Positions 32,058 to 40,950 of a stretch of 64,000 nucleotides of DNA are shown one piece after another (position 1 is the first letter of the stretch; each line of letters begins with the position of its first letter). Position numbers and translations under genes: made by a program. The stretch spans positions 1 to 64,000 of the forward strand of contig CBDAOL010000003.1 in NCBI GenBank assembly GCA_965198045.1, written 5' to 3'. The stretch comes from CBDDEC01 sp965198045. Its GTDB lineage: Bacteria; Chloroflexota; Dehalococcoidia; UBA2979. The notes below the pieces were generated by a model, which saw nothing but the letters and a program-made list of their open reading frames with translations, made no database searches and was not told the DNA's origin.

Positions 32058-33956
32058 ATGGCCCAACCTCCGCTCGGGCGCGACCCCGAACGCCCGCTGG
32101 CGCCCGTGATCTTCGACGACGGTGACCGCATCGGCCCGCCACCGCCCACGGGCGGCTCCGACGACGCCGGCCTCTTTCGCATCCTCGCCATCATCGTCGG
32201 TCTGGGCATCGTGATCGCGGTCCTGATCCTCCCACCGATCTCGATCCTCGACGGCGGCGACGATTCCGATGACATCCAGGCGCAGGCCAGTGCCGAGTTC
32301 CCCTTGCTACCGGCGGGCCTCGAGGCGCTGAGCGAGCTGTACATGCCCGAACCCGTCGAGGGCGGAGAGGCCGGCTTTGAGCTGCAGGTGCCGCTGAAGC
32401 AGGCGGTCGTCGACGCCGGCAACCTGGGCGTGTACGCCTTCGAGGACGGCGACTGGACGCGCATCGCCGCCGCCGCGCTCTCCAACGACGGTGAGACCGC
32501 GTTTGCCGAGGTGACATCGCTGCCGGCGGCCTTCGCCGTGCTGCGTCGAACGACGCTGGCCGGGGAGCTGGCGCTGATCGTCAACGCCGGCGAGCGCCCC
32601 GATCCCGCGGCCGGCGACATCGCCGCGACGATCTCCGTGATGGCAGCATCGCTGGCGCCTGACGACCCCTCGGCCCTGGCCGTCGAGTCCGACGCGGTCA
32701 CCGGTTCGACCGTCGGCGGGGCGACGATGCTGCTTGGCGTCGACGGCGTTGCTGACGCGGCTCGCATCGAGGTGCTGATCGGCGACGATGCGCAACGCGA
32801 AGCCCATGTGGAGAGCCTCGTGCTCGCCGCGAAGGAGCAGCAGGCGGACGGCCTCCACCTCGACTACCGCGGTCTCAGCGTCGCCAGCCGCGAAGCGTTC
32901 ACCTCGCTGGTCACACGGCTCGCCTCGCGGCTCGACGACGAGGGGCTGAGCCTCGTGGTCTCGGTGCCGACGCCCGCCGGTTTCGACACCGGCGCTTACG
33001 ACTGGGCAGCGATCGGCGGCGTCGCCTCCGCGATCTGGTTGCACGCCCCGAGCGACCCGGTCGCCTACTACGAGCAGGTCGAGAGCGCCGTCGAGGCGGG
33101 GCAGGCGGCTGGTGTCGACGCGGCGCAGCTGCGACTCGTGCTCGAGCGCACCTCCACGGCGCGCGCCTCCAACGTCGTTTCGCGGATCACGCTCCACGAG
33201 GCCCTCGTGCGGGCGAGCCAGGTCGCGCGTCGCTCGACCGGCGGGGTGGCGCCGGGCGATCCGGTCACGGTCGTCGCTTCTCAGTTGACCGCAGACCTGG
33301 GGAACACCGGCATCCGCTGGGACGAGATGGCGCAGGCCGTCGCCTACTCCGGCGGTGAGGGCACCGTCTGGCTTGAGAACCGCTTCTCCGCCGCCTACCG
33401 GCTCGACCTCGCGGGACGGCTTGGCCTCGGCGGGGTGGTCGTCGCCGAAGCGCGCGCTGACGAAGAACTGGCGGATCTCTGGGACACGGTCCTCGGCTGG
33501 GTCGAGAGCGGCGCGGTAGCGCTCGAACAGCCCTACGGCCCCTATCTGACTCCGTGCTGGGAAGCCTCTGGCGGGGCGCTGGAGGGCGCCGGCGCGTGCT
33601 GGGACGGCTCCAGGAACAGCGGACTCGTCACCTGGCGCGCCCCCGCCACGCCGGGTGTGTACGACGTCACGCTGATCGTCTCGGAGGGCACGCGCTTCGT
33701 CGGCCAGCGGCTGTCGATGCGCGTCAGCGTCGACGGCGAAGTCGCCGAGCCCACGCCCGAGGGCACGAGCTCGCCGGTCGTCAGTGACCCCGCTGGCACG
33801 CCCGACCCGACCGTTGAGCCGACGGCCGAACCCACCTCGGAGCCCACGGCCGAACCGACCTCGGAGCCGACGCCTGAGCCGACGCCCGAGCCCACGAGGA
33901 CGCCACCGCCCAGCGGCACTCCTGACGGGCCGCCAGGTCCGGCCGGCAACGAGTGA
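32058..33956 (+). CDS. GH18-like TIM-barrel surface protein lacking the catalytic Glu
   Basis: 632-residue protein: cytoplasmic Pro-rich start, one transmembrane helix (about 41-62), an N-terminal beta region, a TIM-barrel stretch like glycoside hydrolase family 18 (about 215-500), a Cys-containing beta domain, and a Thr/Pro/Glu tail of about 55 residues. The GH18 signature DGxxxDxE appears as DGLHLDYR (264-271), so the acid/base Glu is replaced by Arg271; chitinase-like cleavage is therefore unlikely and carbohydrate binding more plausible. Downstream it has 1 base to rsmD, upstream 65 bases to the HtrA protease. The tail of (E/A)PT repeats is a typical cell-wall stalk. Confidence 0.65.
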   Translation: MAQPPLGRDPERPLAPVIFDDGDRIGPPPPTGGSDDAGLFRILAIIVGLGIVIAVLILPPISILDGGDDSDDIQAQASAEFPLLPAGLEALSELYMPEPVEGGEAGFELQVPLKQAVVDAGNLGVYAFEDGDWTRIAAAALSNDGETAFAEVTSLPAAFAVLRRTTLAGELALIVNAGERPDPAAGDIAATISVMAASLAPDDPSALAVESDAVTGSTVGGATMLLGVDGVADAARIEVLIGDDAQREAHVESLVLAAKEQQADGLHLDYRGLSVASREAFTSLVTRLASRLDDEGLSLVVSVPTPAGFDTGAYDWAAIGGVASAIWLHAPSDPVAYYEQVESAVEAGQAAGVDAAQLRLVLERTSTARASNVVSRITLHEALVRASQVARRSTGGVAPGDPVTVVASQLTADLGNTGIRWDEMAQAVAYSGGEGTVWLENRFSAAYRLDLAGRLGLGGVVVAEARADEELADLWDTVLGWVESGAVALEQPYGPYLTPCWEASGGALEGAGACWDGSRNSGLVTWRAPATPGVYDVTLIVSEGTRFVGQRLSMRVSVDGEVAEPTPEGTSSPVVSDPAGTPDPTVEPTAEPTSEPTAEPTSEPTPEPTPEPTRTPPPSGTPDGPPGPAGNE

Positions 33957-33957
33957 C

Positions 33958-34518
33958 ATGCGCGTCATCGCCGGGACCGCTCGCGGCGTCGAGCTGAAGC
34001 ACCCGCAGGGCTCAACGCGCCCGACCTCCTCGAGGCTCCGCGAGTCGCTCTTCGGGATCCTGGAAGCCGCCGATCTCGACTGGTCCTCGGTCGTCGACCT
34101 CTACGCTGGAAGCGGTGCGCTGGGTATTGAGGCGCTCTCGCGCGGTGCGGGCCACTGCACGTTCGTCGAGTCGAGCCGCCGCGCCTGCGCGGTCATTCGC
34201 GACAACCTCCGTCTAACGGGGTTCGAGGACGCCTCGACGGTGGTGGCGAGGCCCATCGAGCGTTGGCGACCCGACGAGCGCGCTGCGTTCACCCTCGTGC
34301 TCGCTGACCCTCCTTATGATGACCCGGACGCGTGGCGCTCGATCGAAGAGGCGATCGGTGCCACTCTGGCCGAGCACACCACCATGGTTGTCGAGCATGC
34401 GGCGCGTCAGACGGCTCCGGCGACGTTGACCGGCCGCCCGCTGTGGCGGGACCGGAGGCAGGGCGACGGCGTCGTTGCCATCTACCGCGCAGCGCAGCGC
34501 GTTGAGGAGGATGCATGA
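33958..34518 (+). CDS. rsmD: 16S rRNA (guanine(966)-N2)-methyltransferase RsmD
   Basis: 186-residue rRNA methyltransferase. MRVIAGTARGVELKHP start, RPTSSRLRESLFGIL (about 23-37), motif I VVDLYAGSGALGIEALSRGA (about 46-65) and catalytic DPPY in LADPPYDDP (about 120). The ATG lies just after the stop of the GH18-like gene. Its stop overlaps coaD as ATGA; rsmD-coaD pairing is very common in bacteria and confirms both. Confidence 0.95.
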   Translation: MRVIAGTARGVELKHPQGSTRPTSSRLRESLFGILEAADLDWSSVVDLYAGSGALGIEALSRGAGHCTFVESSRRACAVIRDNLRLTGFEDASTVVARPIERWRPDERAAFTLVLADPPYDDPDAWRSIEEAIGATLAEHTTMVVEHAARQTAPATLTGRPLWRDRRQGDGVVAIYRAAQRVEEDA

Positions 34519-34997
34519 CCGTCGCGATGTACCCCGGACGCTTCGACCCGGTCACACTCGGGCATCTCGACATCCTGAACCGCGCGGCCGCTATCTGGGA
34601 CGAGGTCGTCGTCGGCGTCGCCGAGTCCACCAGTACGCTCTTCTCGACCGACGAGCGCATCGAGATGTTCCGGGACGCGGCGAGCGCCCACGAGAACGTG
34701 CGCGTCACCGCCATCCGCGGCCTCACCATCGAGGCAGCACGCGACGAGGGCGCTACGGTCCTCGTGCGCGGACTGAGGTACATCACCGACTTCAACGTTG
34801 AGTTCGACATGGCGCTGATGAACCGCAGTATGGCGCCAGGCATCGAGTCGGCGTTCCTGATGACCGCCGTCGAGTACCTCTACATCTCCGCCTCGCGGAT
34901 CCGCGAGCTGGCGGCGTTCGGGCGCGATGTCAGCGAGTTCGTTCCGTCGGGAGTCGGCGAGCGCATCGCGGCGAAGATGGAGGCGCAGCGGCGCTGA
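34515..34997 (+). CDS. coaD: Phosphopantetheine adenylyltransferase CoaD
   Basis: Catalyses the penultimate step of coenzyme A synthesis, 4'-phosphopantetheine + ATP to dephospho-CoA. 160 residues, usual length. MYPGRFDPVTLGHLDILNRA holds the nucleotidyltransferase TxGH motif, VLVRGLRYITDFNVEFDMA the pantetheine-binding region, and YLYISASRIRELA the ISSS-type ATP motif (here ISAS). Coupled to rsmD. A good supply of CoA is in keeping with the CoA-ester pathway elsewhere in the window, though that link is not specific. Confidence 0.96.
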   Translation: MTVAMYPGRFDPVTLGHLDILNRAAAIWDEVVVGVAESTSTLFSTDERIEMFRDAASAHENVRVTAIRGLTIEAARDEGATVLVRGLRYITDFNVEFDMALMNRSMAPGIESAFLMTAVEYLYISASRIRELAAFGRDVSEFVPSGVGERIAAKMEAQRR

Positions 34998-35079
34998 GTC
35001 TGGGCGTCGAGGGCGCCGATGGTCGGCGAGCCCCGACGCGACGTACACTCTCTCTGGCACTCCCCCGAGGATCACCGCC

Positions 35080-35805
35080 ATGGACCTGCTCCACCTCGTC
35101 GATCGTCTCGAAGAACTGGTCGCCAGCGCCCAGAAGATGCCAATCGGCAACCGCGCGATCATCGATCGGCGTCGGTTGCTCGATCTCGTCGACCAGATGC
35201 GCGTCGCGATCCCGCAGGAGGTGCGAGAGGCCGAGGCCATCGTCGCCCAGCGCGAGACGCTGCAGCGCGAGGCCGAGGAGGAGGCACGGATCATCCTGGC
35301 GCGCGCCGAGGAGCAGGCGGCCCGGCTGATCGATGAGCACGAGCTGACGAGCGCAGCACGCCACCGCGCCGATGAGATCGCGGCGCAGGCAGAACTCCGT
35401 ATCGAGGACCGCATCGCCGACGCCAACCGCGACGTGCAGGGGCGCATCGACGAGTCGCGTCGTCTCGCGCTTCAGCAGATGGAGACTGCTGACGATTACG
35501 CGAAGGAGTTGCTGCGCCGCCTTGAGCGCCAGCTCTCCGCGTTCGTCTCGTCGGTCCAGTCCGGCATCGAACAACTCGAGGAACCTCGCGGCGGTGGGCC
35601 GGCGATCACGGCCGAGCTTCCCGGAGATGCAGCAGATGGCCACGCCGCGCCGGTCGACGGGCCGCTGGCGACGATGATCTCGCCGGAGGTCGATGACGCC
35701 GAGGAGGAGCGGACACTCGTCTCGGCCGTTGGGAACGGCGACGCCAGCGTGATCGATGACCTCGATGGCGAGCGGCTGGACGATGATCCGACTGCGGGAA
35801 CCTAG
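35080..35805 (+). CDS. Coiled-coil protein, ATP synthase subunit b/DivIVA-like
   Basis: 241-residue soluble protein. It starts with DLLHLVDRLEELVASAQKMP and IIDRRRLLDLVDQMRVAIP, a conserved start for coaD-linked coiled-coil proteins of Chloroflexota, then a long charged helix (about 50-170) and an acidic disordered tail ending DDDPTAGT. It is often annotated as ATP synthase F0 subunit B because of the helix, but no membrane segment or atp gene is present. CGAGG is 9 bases before the ATG. Position behind coaD is probably conserved; role unknown. Confidence 0.65.
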   Translation: MDLLHLVDRLEELVASAQKMPIGNRAIIDRRRLLDLVDQMRVAIPQEVREAEAIVAQRETLQREAEEEARIILARAEEQAARLIDEHELTSAARHRADEIAAQAELRIEDRIADANRDVQGRIDESRRLALQQMETADDYAKELLRRLERQLSAFVSSVQSGIEQLEEPRGGGPAITAELPGDAADGHAAPVDGPLATMISPEVDDAEEERTLVSAVGNGDASVIDDLDGERLDDDPTAGT

Positions 35806-35822
35806 CCCGAACCCCGGACGCT

Positions 35823-35848
35823 ACTCCGCGACCTCACTCCGCGACCTC
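35823..35848. repeat. 13-bp direct duplication at the end of the hydrolase gene
   Basis: ACTCCGCGACCTC occurs twice in tandem (35823-35835, 35836-35848), straddling the stop codon of the alpha/beta hydrolase. A small slippage duplication without evident function. Confidence 0.85.
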
Positions 35849-36616
35849 GTCAGCCCAGAGCGCCTCGATCGCGCGCGCCATGCGCTCACGCACCTCGACG
35901 CCATCGACGAGCTCGATGCCGTGGGCACGGCCCGGCGACATCATCGCGAGCGTGGCGCGTGCCCCAGCCCCGTCGCGGAGTTGCTCGAACGACTCAACGG
36001 CCGAGGCATCGTCCTCGGCGGCGATCAGCGCCAGCGGCGTCTTGGCCGACCGCACCGCGGCGAGGGCGTCGAGTTCGCCGAGCTGTGCGGGCGCGGAGAG
36101 AGCGATCACCCCTGCGATCGAGGGGTCTTCAGACGCTGCGACGATCGCCGCCGTGCCGCCCACCGAGGCGCCGACTAACACGATCTCGGTGAACCCTCGC
36201 GAGCGGGCGAACGCCACGGCGCTATGCACGTCTGCGGCCAGGCCCTCGAGGTCCCGATTCTCGCCATCACTGTCGCCATGGCCGCGGAAGTCGAACGTGA
36301 GGACCGACAGCGGCTCCTCGAGGGCTTCCTGCAGCGGCTCGATGGCTTCGTCCCAGTCGTGCTGGTCTCCGCCGAAGCCGTGGAGCAGCACGGCGATACG
36401 GTCGGCATGTCGCAACCACAGCCGGGCTGCGAGGCGGTCGCCGTGGGACCCGGGGATCGTCGCCAACTCGGCGCCGCCGGGGGCAGTCGTCGTTGCTTCA
36501 TCCTCGGTCATGCGGCCAAGAGCCAGCAGCGCCAGGGAGGTCACCAGCAGGACCGCGGCGACGGCGGCTGCGATCAGCCCGATCTGCGAACGACGCGGCG
36601 GACGCGCTGCGGACAC
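35834..36616 (-). CDS. Alpha/beta hydrolase, membrane-anchored or secreted
   Basis: 260-residue protein: N-terminal hydrophobic segment IGLIAAAVAAVLLVTSLALLAL (anchor or signal), then an alpha/beta hydrolase with oxyanion loop VLLHGFGGDQHDW, DFRGHGDSD, nucleophile elbow VGASVGG (Ser about 150), Asp in IAAEDDA and catalytic His in GRAHGIEL. Carboxylesterase or acyl hydrolase of the Hydrolase_4 type; substrate unknown. Lies 8 bases downstream of leuS and is probably read from the same transcript. Confidence 0.78.
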   Translation of the reverse strand: MSAARPPRRSQIGLIAAAVAAVLLVTSLALLALGRMTEDEATTTAPGGAELATIPGSHGDRLAARLWLRHADRIAVLLHGFGGDQHDWDEAIEPLQEALEEPLSVLTFDFRGHGDSDGENRDLEGLAADVHSAVAFARSRGFTEIVLVGASVGGTAAIVAASEDPSIAGVIALSAPAQLGELDALAAVRSAKTPLALIAAEDDASAVESFEQLRDGAGARATLAMMSPGRAHGIELVDGVEVRERMARAIEALWADEVAE

Positions 36617-36624
36617 GGTCTCTC

Positions 36625-39114
36625 CTAGCGCACGACGAGGTTGAGCAACCGGCCGGGTACGTGGATCACCTTGACGACCTCGCGGCCCTCGAGCTGCTCG
36701 GCGACGCGTGGCGCTGCCTCCGCGGCAGAGCGTACGGCCTCCTCGTCGGCGTCGGCGTCTACCTCGATGCGATCGCGCACCTTGCCGTTGACTTGCACAG
36801 CGATGGTGACGCGGTCGGCGGTCGTCAGCGTCGGGTCGTGCTCAGGCCATGGTTGCAGGTGCACCGAGTAGCCATGCCCGGTGCGCTCCCACAACTCTTC
36901 CGCGATGTGCGGGCAGATCGGGGCGACGAGGAGCAGCAGCCGCTCGACCGTGGCGTGCCAGGTCGCCTCGTCGGCCTGGCCGGAGTCACGGGCGCGTTGC
37001 AGCTCGTTCGTCAGTTCCATCAAGGCAGCGATGGCGGTGTTGAACCGCTTCCCGGCGATGTCGCCGCTGACCTTCCCGTTCGCCGCGTGCGCTGCTCGTC
37101 GCAGCCCCTTGGTCGCCTCGCTGTCCGCCGAGGCGACCAGCTCTGGCGGATCCTCGACGGCGGTCCAGAGGCGGTTCAGCCAGCGCGCCACGCCGACGAT
37201 GCCATCGACGTCGTACGGGCCGCCCTGGTCCCACGGGCCCAGGAACATCAGGTACGCGCGGAACGTGTCGGCGCCCCAGCGCTCGACCTGCCCGTCGGGC
37301 GCGACGACGTTGCCTCGTGACTTCGACATACGCCGCCCGTCGGTTCCGAGGATCTGGCCCTGGCTGTAGTAGTTCAGGAACGGCTCGTCCCCCGGCACGA
37401 TGTCGATGTCGCGCGCGGCCTTATAGAAGAAGCGTGAGTACAGCAGGTGCAGCACGGCGTGCTCGTCGCCGCCGGTGTACTGAGCCACCGGCAGCCACGC
37501 ATCGGCCGGCTCGGCGGCCATCGGGTACTCGGCGTTGCCCGGGTCGGTGTAGCGCAGGAAGTACCACGACGAGCACATGAACGTATCGAGCGTGTCCGTC
37601 TCGCGGCGCGCCGGCTTGCCGCAGTCCGGGCAGGTCGTGTTCACGAACTCCTCGGACAGCCCGAGCGGCGATTGACCGGTCGGCAGGAACTCGACGTCAT
37701 AGGGCAGCTCGACCGGTAGCTGCTCTTCGGGCACCGGCACCATTCCGCAGTCGGGGCAGTAGACGACCGGGATCGGGGCGCCCCAGTAGCGCTGGCGCGA
37801 GATCAACCAGTCACGCAGGCGGTACTGCACGCTCGACCCGCCCCAGCCCTGGGCCTGCAGATGTGCCGTGATGGCCGCCTTGCCGTCCTCGGCGGCGAGA
37901 CTGTCGAAGCTCCCGGAGTTCACCAGCACCCCGGGATCGATGTACGCCTCCTCGAGGTCCTCGCCACCCCAGTCCTCGGGCGCAATCACGACCTGGACCG
38001 GCAGATCGAACTGCGCGGCGAACTCGAAGTCACGCTGGTCGTGGGCGGGCACGGCCATCACCGCGCCGGTGCCGTAGCTCGCCAGCGCGTAGTCAGCGAT
38101 CCAGATTGGGACCCGATCGCCGGTCAGACGGTTGAGGCAGTAAGCGCCGGTGAACACGCCCGTCTTTGGGCGGCTGGTGGCCTGGCGTTCGATGTCGGTC
38201 GCGTTCCGGGCCGCCTCGACGTACGTCTCGACCTCCGCGCGTTGCTCATCCGTCGTGATCTGCGCGACGAGCGGGTGCTCCGGCGCGAGCACCATGAACG
38301 TCACGCCGTGCAGCGTGTCGGGGCGCGTGGTGAACACCCGGATCTCGTCGGTGCCGTCGCCGGCTGGCTCGTCGAGGGCGAACGAGGCGTCGCAGCCCTC
38401 GGAGCGGCCGATCCAGTTGCGCTGCATGAGTTTCACGTGCTCGGGCCAGTCGATGTCCTCGTAGACGAGCAGCTCGTCGGCATAGCGCGTGATGCGGAAG
38501 AACCACTGCTCCATCTCGCGCGTCTCGACTGGCGTCTCGCAGCGCTCGCAGGCGCCGTTGACCACCTGCTCGTTGGCCAGAGTTGTGTTGCACGAGGGGC
38601 ACCAGTTGGCCGGCGCGAACTTGCGGTAGGCCAGATCCTGCTTCAGCAGCTGGAGGAACCACCACTGCGTCCAGCGGTAATAGTCGGGATGGCTGGTGTT
38701 GACCTCGCGGTCCCAGTCGAACATCGCGCCCATCGTCTTCAGCTGGCCGCGCATCTGCTCGACGTTTGCTTCCGTCCAGTCACGAGGATGGACGCCGCCC
38801 GCGATCGCTGCGTTCTCGGCGGGCAGCCCGAAGGCGTCGAACCCGATCGGGAACATCACGTTGTAGCCCCGCATGCGGTAGTGGCGTGCGAGGGCGTCGG
38901 AGGGCGCCATGGCGAACCAGTGGCCCACGTGCAGATCGCCCGAGGTGTAGGGGAACATCGTGAGGTGGTAGCGGTTCGTCCGTCCCTCGACGACGTCTTC
39001 GGTGCCGTCGAGCTCGTCGGCCGCCCAACGCCGCTGCCACTTCGATTCGATCGAGGATGGGTCGTAGCGCTCTAAGTCGCCCGGCCGTTCGGTGGTCGCT
39101 GGCTCGGTGGTCAT
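36625..39114 (-). CDS. leuS: Leucyl-tRNA synthetase
   Basis: Class I synthetase of 829 residues, normal bacterial length. HIGH motif in MFPYTSGDLHVGHWFAM (about 54-70), zinc-like cysteines in NWCPSCNTTLANEQV and CERCE, editing (CP1) domain with FTTRPDTLHGVTFMVLAPEH, KMSKS as RMSKSRGNVV (about 595-604), then the anticodon-binding and C-terminal domains ending VKVIHVPGRLLNLVVR. The gene has a 207-base leader with a strong hairpin (39192-39217). Confidence 0.97.
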   Translation of the reverse strand: MTTEPATTERPGDLERYDPSSIESKWQRRWAADELDGTEDVVEGRTNRYHLTMFPYTSGDLHVGHWFAMAPSDALARHYRMRGYNVMFPIGFDAFGLPAENAAIAGGVHPRDWTEANVEQMRGQLKTMGAMFDWDREVNTSHPDYYRWTQWWFLQLLKQDLAYRKFAPANWCPSCNTTLANEQVVNGACERCETPVETREMEQWFFRITRYADELLVYEDIDWPEHVKLMQRNWIGRSEGCDASFALDEPAGDGTDEIRVFTTRPDTLHGVTFMVLAPEHPLVAQITTDEQRAEVETYVEAARNATDIERQATSRPKTGVFTGAYCLNRLTGDRVPIWIADYALASYGTGAVMAVPAHDQRDFEFAAQFDLPVQVVIAPEDWGGEDLEEAYIDPGVLVNSGSFDSLAAEDGKAAITAHLQAQGWGGSSVQYRLRDWLISRQRYWGAPIPVVYCPDCGMVPVPEEQLPVELPYDVEFLPTGQSPLGLSEEFVNTTCPDCGKPARRETDTLDTFMCSSWYFLRYTDPGNAEYPMAAEPADAWLPVAQYTGGDEHAVLHLLYSRFFYKAARDIDIVPGDEPFLNYYSQGQILGTDGRRMSKSRGNVVAPDGQVERWGADTFRAYLMFLGPWDQGGPYDVDGIVGVARWLNRLWTAVEDPPELVASADSEATKGLRRAAHAANGKVSGDIAGKRFNTAIAALMELTNELQRARDSGQADEATWHATVERLLLLVAPICPHIAEELWERTGHGYSVHLQPWPEHDPTLTTADRVTIAVQVNGKVRDRIEVDADADEEAVRSAAEAAPRVAEQLEGREVVKVIHVPGRLLNLVVR

Positions 39115-39191
39115 CTGGTCGCTCGCTTACGTGCAGTGTTCACATACGACGCGCCTCGCCGGTCACGATGCGCGGCTCGATTGGTGCTCAC

Positions 39192-39217
39192 GGCGACATC
39201 GCAGGCGCGATGTCGCC
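39192..39217. promoter_or_regulatory. Strong 11-bp inverted repeat upstream of leuS
   Basis: GGCGACATCGC (39192-39202), loop AGGC, GCGATGTCGCC (39207-39217): an uninterrupted 11-bp stem. It lies 78 bases upstream of leuS and 105 bases past the stop of the small membrane protein on the same strand. No T-run follows on either strand. It may end the upstream transcript, act in the leuS leader, or bind a dimeric regulator. Confidence 0.5.
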
Positions 39218-39321
39218 TACGTAAGGAGGAGGAGGCGGGCTGAGGATGTGTGTGCCGCACTCATAGTGTACTCAGTATCCCGGCGACCGCCGCGACGCGT
39301 CAAGGACGCGGCGCGCCCCGG

Positions 39322-39498
39322 CTAGAACGCCACAAGGATCAGCACCACGAGGATTGGCACACCGGCGCTGACCGCCCAGAGCAGGCGTCGTGCCTCGCGC
39401 AGCCTCGTTCCAGGCTCGGTCGCCCTCGTCGCCCGCCGGGCCTGGACGAGGGTGAGCACGACATATGCGACGAACGCCGCAGCGATGACCCAGATCAT
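39322..39498 (-). CDS. Small two-span membrane protein coupled to the sugar dehydrogenase
   Basis: 58 residues: MIWVIAAAFVAYVVLTLVQA, a basic loop (RRATRATEPGTRLREARRL), then LWAVSAGVPILVVLILVAF. Two transmembrane helices with a positive loop. The ATG overlaps the stop of the PQQ-type dehydrogenase gene as ATGA, the kind of overlap used by genuine genes throughout this window. Function unknown; it could anchor or assist the lipoprotein dehydrogenase. Confidence 0.6.
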   Translation of the reverse strand: MIWVIAAAFVAYVVLTLVQARRATRATEPGTRLREARRLLWAVSAGVPILVVLILVAF

Positions 39499-40841
39499 GG
39501 CGACACGATACGCAAGATCGGATCGCCGAAGCGGAGCAGCAGCACCTCGCCGTCCGCGTCGAGAGCGAACGAGGCGATGCGGCCGAAGCCCTCGGCGATG
39601 ACGTCGGCATCATTGGGCCCGTCGGCCTCGATCGCCCAGATGTCGCCCGTGCAGAAGTCCGCGAAGACATACGCATTGGCGATCTCGGCCACTCGATTGG
39701 CGCGATAGACGACACCGCCGGTGACGGAGCAGTTCCCCGTGCCGAACGCCGGGTGTGGGTAGTTGAACACTGGCTCCTCAACACCTCGGCGGTCGCATCC
39801 CGCGTCCGAGTCGAAGCAGCGGAAGCCCTCGAAGCGGTTCCAGCCGTAGTTGCCGCCGCGCTCGATGACATCGATCTCCTCGGCAGAGGACTGCCCGACG
39901 TCCGCGAGCCAGAGCGCGCCCGAGGTCTGGTCGAACACCATGCGCCAGGGGTTGCGGAGCCCGTACGCCCAGATCTCGTCGCGCCCATTCGCGTCACCGA
40001 CGAACGGGTTGTCCGGCGGGACGGCGTAGGGCTCAGCCGTGGTCGCGTTGCTGACATCGATCCGTATGACGCTGCCCAGCAACGTTTCGGGGTTCTGCCC
40101 GTTGCCGAGCGGGTCGCCGCCCGAACCGCCGTCGCCGAGTCCGAGGTAGAGCATTCCGTCCGGTCCGAAGCGGATCGCGCCACCGTTGTGATTGCCAAAC
40201 GGCTGCGCCACCTCGAGCACCACGAGCTCACTGCCGCGATCGGCCACTCCGTCCGACACCTCGAACCGTGCGAGGCGAGTGCGACGCACGCCGGGATCGA
40301 CGGAGTAGTAGACCCAGAGGTGGCCGTTCATGGCGAACTCCGGATCCAGCGCCATCGAGAGCAGCCCCTCCTCGTTGCCGGAGCGGCTGACCTCGTCGCG
40401 AATGTCCAGGACCACACCCTGCTCGTCGCCGTTCGCCGAGTAGGCGCGGATGTCGCCGCGCTGATCGGCGATCCAGATCTCTCCCGGCTGGGCGGTCGTG
40501 ATCGCCTCGATGGGCCGGTCGAGGACGCGACCGCCGAGGATCGGTTCGCCGCCGATCGGGCCGAACGTGCCGGGCGTCTCGGCCGTGCCCGACGGCTCCG
40601 GGCTCGCGGACGCCGAGGGGGTGGCGGTCGCGGGCGTAGTCGCGGTGGCTGTCGGAGTGGCGGTGGGTTCGCTCGTCGGCGAGGCGGTCGAGGTGGGCGT
40701 CGGAGCGGCGGTCGTCGTCGCCTCGGGACTCGCGTTCGAGGTGATCTCGGGCGTGGGCGACGGATCGTCTTCGCTGTTGCAGGCGACGAGTGAAAGCGCA
40801 GCGAGCAGCAGTAACGCAGGCAGGGCGCGGCGGATCGACAC
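39495..40841 (-). CDS. PQQ-dependent sugar (aldose/sorbosone) dehydrogenase lipoprotein
   Basis: 448-residue lipoprotein: signal peptide with lipobox LSLVAC, a long Thr/Pro/Ser-rich stalk (about 25-85), then a six-bladed beta-propeller of the soluble glucose/sorbosone dehydrogenase family. Marks: GLLSMALDPEFAMNGHLWVYY, GNHNGGAIRFGPDGMLYLGLGD (catalytic His/Arg area, here quoted in two parts of one blade), GLRNPWRMVFD, and GGNYGWNRFEG. Probably oxidises sugars outside the membrane with PQQ, though some members do not bind PQQ. GTG at 40841 is the first start that gives a proper signal peptide. Coupled to the 58-residue membrane protein. Confidence 0.82.
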   Translation of the reverse strand: MSIRRALPALLLLAALSLVACNSEDDPSPTPEITSNASPEATTTAAPTPTSTASPTSEPTATPTATATTPATATPSASASPEPSGTAETPGTFGPIGGEPILGGRVLDRPIEAITTAQPGEIWIADQRGDIRAYSANGDEQGVVLDIRDEVSRSGNEEGLLSMALDPEFAMNGHLWVYYSVDPGVRRTRLARFEVSDGVADRGSELVVLEVAQPFGNHNGGAIRFGPDGMLYLGLGDGGSGGDPLGNGQNPETLLGSVIRIDVSNATTAEPYAVPPDNPFVGDANGRDEIWAYGLRNPWRMVFDQTSGALWLADVGQSSAEEIDVIERGGNYGWNRFEGFRCFDSDAGCDRRGVEEPVFNYPHPAFGTGNCSVTGGVVYRANRVAEIANAYVFADFCTGDIWAIEADGPNDADVIAEGFGRIASFALDADGEVLLLRFGDPILRIVSP

Positions 40842-40950
40842 AGGCGGTTCCCGTCTAGTGGGCGGTGCGCCGATCGTACGACCCGCAGGCAGGGGCGGCG
40901 AGTGGATGACGCTGAGCGACGGCACTGGCACCCTCGACGGGCAGGGGAGG

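Noticed and set aside
35080..35805. ATP synthase F0 subunit b
   Set aside because: No N-terminal membrane helix and no atp genes nearby; only the coiled coil is similar.
39115..39321. T-box riboswitch before leuS
   Set aside because: No GGTGGnACCGCG-like antiterminator or specifier structure was found; only a perfect hairpin is present.
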